Source of the DNA: Pascua guehoae
Lineage: Eukaryota > Basidiomycota > Tremellomycetes > Trichosporonales > Trichosporonaceae
Reading direction: 5' to 3'
Assembly (NCBI GenBank): GCA_001600415.1
Contig: BCJX01000010.1
Location: forward strand, 470,145 to 534,144
DNA length: 64,000 nt
Below the pieces are notes generated by a model. The model ran no database searches. It saw only the letters and a program-made list of their open reading frames with translations, and had not been told where the DNA came from. How positions within the stretch are numbered: position 1 is the stretch's first letter; every line of letters starts with the position of its first letter. A program made the translations under genes and the position numbers. Below, piece by piece: positions 59,436 through 64,000 of the stretch.

Positions 59436-61810
59436 ATGCCACCGCGCTGGAACCGCCGGGGGGCGCGCCCACCCACGTGGGTGTGCAGCTGCGGCCACAG
59501 TAACTTTATACCTTTCATCCGCTGCACACAGTGTGAGACGCTGCTGGCTCCACCGCCACATGCCAACAGCACACTCCGGGGTGCGGACAATCATGGCCCT
59601 ATCATCGACATGAGGGGGCGCGGGCATGAGAGCATGCAGCAGCAACCGTGGTACACGACCACCACGGCCCGCCTCGGGCCACCACGGCCCGCCTCGGGCC
59701 TCCGTCGACAGCCTCCCAACAAAACGCCTATTATGGCATGCCACCCATGCCTCCCGCTGGCTCGCAGGCACTTGACCCCCGCAACGAACGTGGCACGTAC
59801 GCTGCCCCACACCGCGACCAGGACGCAACCAACGCACCTCCGGACCGTAACACCCCCCAACGTGTGGTCGGGTTCGACCCCATGCGCAACGATGTCAATC
59901 TCGGCCCGCTCCCCCGCGCCCCCCAGATCGGCCACAACGCACCCCCCGGTCCGGCTCGGACGCGATACCTCAACCCACGCCTGCCCGCCCCCTCCGAGCC
60001 GCGTGTTACCCCCACCCGGACCACTCGAACTGGCTGGTTACCAAACCCCCTCGACGCTGCGCGCAGGTTCTTCGGCCGCGGCGATGACAGTTCGGCACGT
60101 GGCGGCGGGCCTCAGAGTCAGTTTTGGGATTCACTGGATCAGTTGTCCCCACTTTATGGCACGCCCGGAGTGCTCACCGACGGCCCTCGTCCTTCGGCCA
60201 ACCCCACTACCCTGGGTAGTGCCATGGTTGCGGGTTCCAGCACCCCTGCACGTTCCAGCACTCCTGCTGGTTCCAGCACCGCTGCGCCGGGTTCCAGCAC
60301 GACTCATTCAGGTTCCAACACCCCTGTCCGTGGTCCTAGCGCCCCTGCCGCACGCTCTCATCTTGGCACCACGACTGCCCAGCCTACTCCCGTCGACCGC
60401 CAGACGGAGAGCCCCTCGGGCACTGCCAGCACCTCGGCGGCAGCCCCCACGGCCCCACCCCCTATCCCCCCGCGTACGCAGGACACGTTAGCCCCGCCCT
60501 CAATGCCCGTGGGATCTCCACCACGCCCAACCCTCTGGGACTTACTCTACGGCGACCCCTCGCGTCCCCCCCTCCTCGCAACAGAGGCAGACGAGCAGGA
60601 GGTGAATGACACGGAGCAATACGATGCAGAGGCACACGACGCAGAGGAACACTACATCAACGACCCCGTGCCCGACGACAACGACGGTTCCGACGGCAGT
60701 GATTTTCCTCTCACCTTTGACGCGATTGCCCGGTCAGGAATACTCAATCGTATGCGCCCTGCCGCTCGCCGCTTTGTAAGCCAGCAGATTATGGGTCGGG
60801 TGCCCTACATCGTCTACCAAATTGAACGGAGCGGCGGACAGGGCCCAGATGACCTCCTGTTCCACATCCAGCTCGCCCACAACCTCGTCGGCGTACTCAC
60901 ACCCTTACTTGTGGACCGCCTGGCGATGGCCATCCAGACGGTGCCCATGGAAGAATGGTTGGAAGAGTACGAGGATGAACTGGAACAAGTACCTGCGTGG
61001 TTTGAGGACGAGAGAGAGGATGACGCAGACAGCACGGGTGGTTCCACTACGACCCCTGCAGCGGGGGCGGCAAGCCCCGCTGCCCGCGCCACCAACACGG
61101 GGACTGGTCCTACCACCCCAGTACCCCCTTCGCTGCGTACAGCGCCCAATGCCAACCGTCCCGCCTTTGGGAGAGCTGGCCCATCCCGCTCAGCAGCCCC
61201 GACCACAGCCGTCCCTTCTATGGCCCAAGGCGACAACGCCATCTATTCGACCTCGCGTACGGGCCCTCCCCCCACCACGAGCGACCCTTCGCGTGTCGAT
61301 TCCTCGTCTCGCACCCGCTCTGCGGCCCCCACCGTCCCCACCACCATTTCCTCTGCAGACAGTTGGCCCGCGCCCGCCCAAGCTCCCACCAGCATTTACT
61401 CTCCCTCCGGCACCAACCTGGCACCCTCGCGTACCACTACACCGCGCCCGAACCGGGAGGCGACCGACCTCAACCAGGCCACTACTGCCACCATCCACCG
61501 CCTCACTGCCGACGGCAGCCCACACGTCCCTCCTACCAACACCCCTCCTGTCAATACCCCTGCCGCCAATGCCCCTGCTACCTCCCCCACTTCTCCCTCA
61601 AGCAGCGTGCGCATCGACCAGCCCGACCTCAGATGCAAGGCCTGCTGGGAAGGCCCCGCACAGTGGATGGCCTACGACTGCTGCCACCTCTCGATGTGCG
61701 AGCCGTGCAAGAACAGGCACGTTGCCCGCGCTGCCGACACAAACGAGGCCGTGCTGTGTCCCATTTGTGGGCGGCCAGTGGTACATTTTGTACGGGTTTG
61801 GTTTCCGTAG
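59436..61810 (+). CDS. RING gene B: N-terminal zinc ribbon, disordered middle, C-terminal RING
   Basis: Two exons (59436-59580, 59712-61810) give 747 residues. Exon 1 codes a small zinc motif, WVCSCGHSNFIPFIRCTQC (C-x-C-x3-N-x6-C-x2-C), reminiscent of RanBP2-type fingers. Exon 2 is Pro/Thr/Ser-rich with repeated SSTPA(R/G)S units near residues 215-250, an ordered acidic helical part (DAIARSGILNRMRPAARRFV, DDLLFHIQLAHNLVGVL, EEWLEEYEDELEQ), more disorder, then the RING: CKACWE, CCHLSMCEPCK and CPICG, ending VRVWFP. No intron interrupts the RING, unlike genes A and C. The exon 1-2 link rests on frame (exon 2 has no ATG at its start) and on a GTGCGG donor, so the N-terminus is less sure. Confidence 0.75.
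59661..59700 (+). repeat. Perfect 20-bp tandem duplication in RING gene B intron
   Basis: The 20-mer ACCACGGCCCGCCTCGGGCC occurs twice without gap, 11 bp before the proposed 3' splice site. Confidence 0.95.
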
Positions 61811-62841
61811 CTTGGCCCGTACACTGTACGCTGTAGCTTGCGAATGCATTGTGCTTTGCCACACACAAGAAGTACAAACACACAAGGGTGTGCCTAGTTG
61901 CTGTAGCGAGTATATTTCTTTTTGTTCTTTGGAGCGCCACGGTGTCAGATTTGGTGTCAACTGTATTAGGTTCGTTGAGAGCGTGTGCACCTTTCTTGTG
62001 GCGCTTTGTCCGCTTGTCCTCGATGACCTGTGCGTGCCTTGCGATCCATGGCTGGCCGTGGTAGCCCAACCATTTCCTTGTCGGTTACAACGTCCAGCGA
62101 GTAGTGCCGAAATACTGCCGTTTTCTGTTGACGCCGGTCCTGGACTGGCACTGCCGTGGAACACAACCTAGACAAGAGACAACACATCGTGCGTGGAAAA
62201 GGAACATGAATGGTCAAGGGTGAGATCTGTGTCACCCTGCAGAACGCGCATCTCAGCACCGGCTCAGAGTCGTATGCCTCGGCATTCCCTGATCCCCTTG
62301 GGTTTCTTTTCGCATTTGCACAAGACGGAAAAAGTACATAAACCCCATCACGGTGTGTGTGGCGCATAACTTCCATCACACAGTGTGTGGCAAATAACTC
62401 CCATCACATAACTTCCATCACTGTATGTGGCACATGCTCCCATCATACAGAGTGTTGTCCACGTTGACCCTCACAAACGTTGTGGCTGTGATGAACTGTG
62501 ATGTGATTGTGATGCGTGACCGCGATAGTGACTGCCATTGACCCCACTGGTTATTGTGGTCGTCTGGAGAGTTTGGGAACGAGGTATATAAGAATCTCCC
62601 CTCTGTGTCCGTCTCCTCGTTGTCTTTCCCACCGCTCCCCATCTATTCCACCCCCACTCTCCATCTATTCCACCCCCACTCCCCATCTATTCCACCCCCA
62701 CTCCCCTCAACAGCTTTCGGCGCGGTCATTCAAATACACAGTTGGCCATATACACCATCGATCCGCACTTATCGCTTATCGACACCCACCCTGTAGCAAA
62801 CGCTGTTTTCCAAGCCCTCCTCTTTGCGCTTGAGCACCATC
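61811..62841 (+). promoter_or_regulatory. Promoter and leader of RING gene C
   Basis: About 1 kb. Repeats of CATAACTTCCATCAC type (four degenerate copies) lie at about 62336-62460. A TATA box TATATAA is at 62585-62591. Three perfect or near-perfect 22-bp units (CCATCTATTCCACCCCCACTC core) fill 62639-62704, probably in the transcribed leader. Confidence 0.5.
62639..62704 (+). repeat. Three 22-bp tandem units in RING gene C leader
   Basis: Units at 62639-62660, 62661-62682 and 62683-62704 differ by one base (unit 1 ends CTCT, units 2 and 3 end CTCC). Located 50-110 bp downstream of the TATA box. Confidence 0.95.
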
Positions 62842-63801
62842 ATGCCGACCCAAGATCACATTCCCCACGGCGAGGAAACCGACCTCCCGCAAGCCCAAAC
62901 CAACGATGATGATCAGGGGACGGACGGCCTCACTCTGGATTTCCAGAACGCGACAACAGAGGCGATACTCGAGGCAGCGTCTGCGAGCCTCGGGAATGTG
63001 AAGGCGGCGTTGGCGAACATGGGGGGCCCTTCTGTCCTTGGGGAATTGGAGCATCAGATTACGAATGCCGTCGTGATGGCCGCGATCGCCGAAACCCGAG
63101 GCTTTGCGCGAGTGGCATCCACAAACCACCGCAAGCTGGAGGACGCACTCGCCGCCAAAGCCGACCTGGAACAAGAACTTGCCCTTAAAACCAACGAGCT
63201 GGCAAGCACGGAAATGCGCCTGTCTACCGTCCTCACCAGCCGGGCGCACTATATCAATGACGCAGCCACTAAACGCGTGTTATTGGCCAATCGGAATGCC
63301 GAGTTGAACGACGTCAAGATTTCCCTCGCTACCCAGGCGGCCCAACTGCGAGTGACAAACGAAGCCCTGGAAAAAGCCCTCGCCGATAATCAAGCCCTCA
63401 CAACGGCTTTGGAGGACGAGCGCGCCCGACGCCAGTGCAAGATTTGCTTGGAAGCCGAGGCCTGTTGGATGCCAATCGGTTGTGGCCATGTGGTCATGTG
63501 TGAGGGTGAGTCATCATGTGCTTGGGAACCTTCATTGCCACAAGGGAAGTCGCGTTGCTCCACGCGACCCACAAATCAGAGCGGGTGAAAAATGGTATCA
63601 CCCACCCATCCCCCCCCCCCCGCGTCTCCTTCCCCGCCACAATGCCGCTAACACAAAGACTGCAAAGAAGAGTGGCTCTTGTCGTGCGACATACGCCGCG
63701 CGGCACCCCAGTGTCCCGCGTGCGGGGCGGACTTTCAGTGCCACGTGTGTGCGGGGGCGGTTGGTTGTGACGGCTGCTTGGAGAAGGTGTATTTCCCGTA
63801 A
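62842..63801 (+). CDS. RING gene C: coiled-coil protein with C-terminal RING
   Basis: Two exons (62842-63505, 63659-63801) give 268 residues. Residues about 40-200 are helical and heptad-rich (KLEDALAAKADLEQELAL, TNEALEKALADNQALTTAL), a likely coiled coil for dimerisation. The RING follows: CKICLEAEACWM, CGHVVMCEDCK, then CPACG, and an added Cys-rich stretch (CHVCAGAVGCDGC) before the end EKVYFP. The intron (63506-63658) splits the codon after MCE, exactly as in RING gene A, and contains a 12-base poly-C tract. The pattern suggests a ubiquitin ligase; this is inferred. The extra CxxC pairs may bind a third zinc. Confidence 0.8.
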
Positions 63802-63848
63802 TCTCCACCCCACCCACGCCACACCAAGACATAATCTCCAACCCCCAT

Positions 63849-64000
63849 ATGTCACACCCCGGCAAGTCGATCAAGGTGAGTCCTCGCTGCCGCCACGTCA
63901 CAAGTAGCAACAGCTAAACCTCTAGAAAGATGGTCGGTTATCCCAGAAGACCGCGCAGGGAGCTAGTTTGCTGGTAGTCGTACACGAGTGTGAGTTTTGT
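63849..64000 (+). CDS. 5' end of an unrecognised gene, runs off right edge
   Basis: An ATG at 63849 opens a 27-bp exon (63849-63875) ending at GTGAGT. An acceptor after CTAAACCTCTAG gives exon 2 (63926-63989), which again ends at GTGAG. The joined start reads MSHPGKSIK then KDGRLSQKTAQG and SLLVVVHE. Phases agree. Too short for a family call. Confidence 0.4.

Overview
The window is nuclear DNA of a filamentous or yeast-like fungus. It is most likely a basidiomycete yeast of the Tremellomycetes (Trichosporonales-like), a placement inferred from gene content and style, not tested. Supporting signs are GC-rich coding sequence, many short introns with GTGAGT-type donors and CTGAC/CTAAC branch sites just before the acceptor, fungal-style gene structures (RMT2 with an ankyrin-like N-terminus, ear-less AP-1 beta, DHHC-type Akr1), and no operons. 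N bases, an N gap and long G/C homopolymers show a draft assembly.

Layout. 1-0.7 kb: left-edge fragment of a Ser/Thr/Pro-rich protein. 1.25-6 kb: a decayed, 3'-truncated Ty1/copia retrotransposon on the minus strand. 6.5-34 kb: a dense block of conserved housekeeping genes: methionine aminopeptidase 1, mitochondrial BolA3-like protein, AP-1 beta-adaptin, INO80 subunit Arp8, arginine methyltransferase Rmt2, a possible Rrn10-like protein, palmitoyltransferase Akr1, APC/C RING subunit Apc11, one unrecognised protein and an importin-13-like karyopherin. 34-50.7 kb: a sparser accessory block with an MFS drug/polyamine-type transporter, an intronless oleate hydratase, a nucleotidyltransferase-fold protein, a secreted glucose-oxidase-like GMC enzyme, a type I membrane protein with a sugar-binding-like ectodomain, a DUF4240 protein of bacterial type and a cysteine-rich GPI-type surface protein. 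52-64 kb: an F-box-like protein followed by three same-strand genes whose unrelated N-termini all end in the same kind of C-terminal RING finger, then the start of a further gene.

The most unusual items are the three-gene C-terminal RING family (shared terminal Phe-Pro, shared intron position inside the RING in two of three members, different N-terminal modules), a required two-nucleotide exon in the methionine aminopeptidase gene, intronic poly-C tracts in several genes, and two intronless bacterial-type genes. Splice models were built by hand. For MAP1, BOL3, APL2, ARP8, RMT2, the Rrn10-like gene, AKR1, APC11, the 27.7 kb gene, the 40.9 kb gene, the membrane protein, the GPI protein and the three RING genes the summed exon lengths divide by three. 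Exons of the importin, MFS and GMC genes were followed by protein continuity only.
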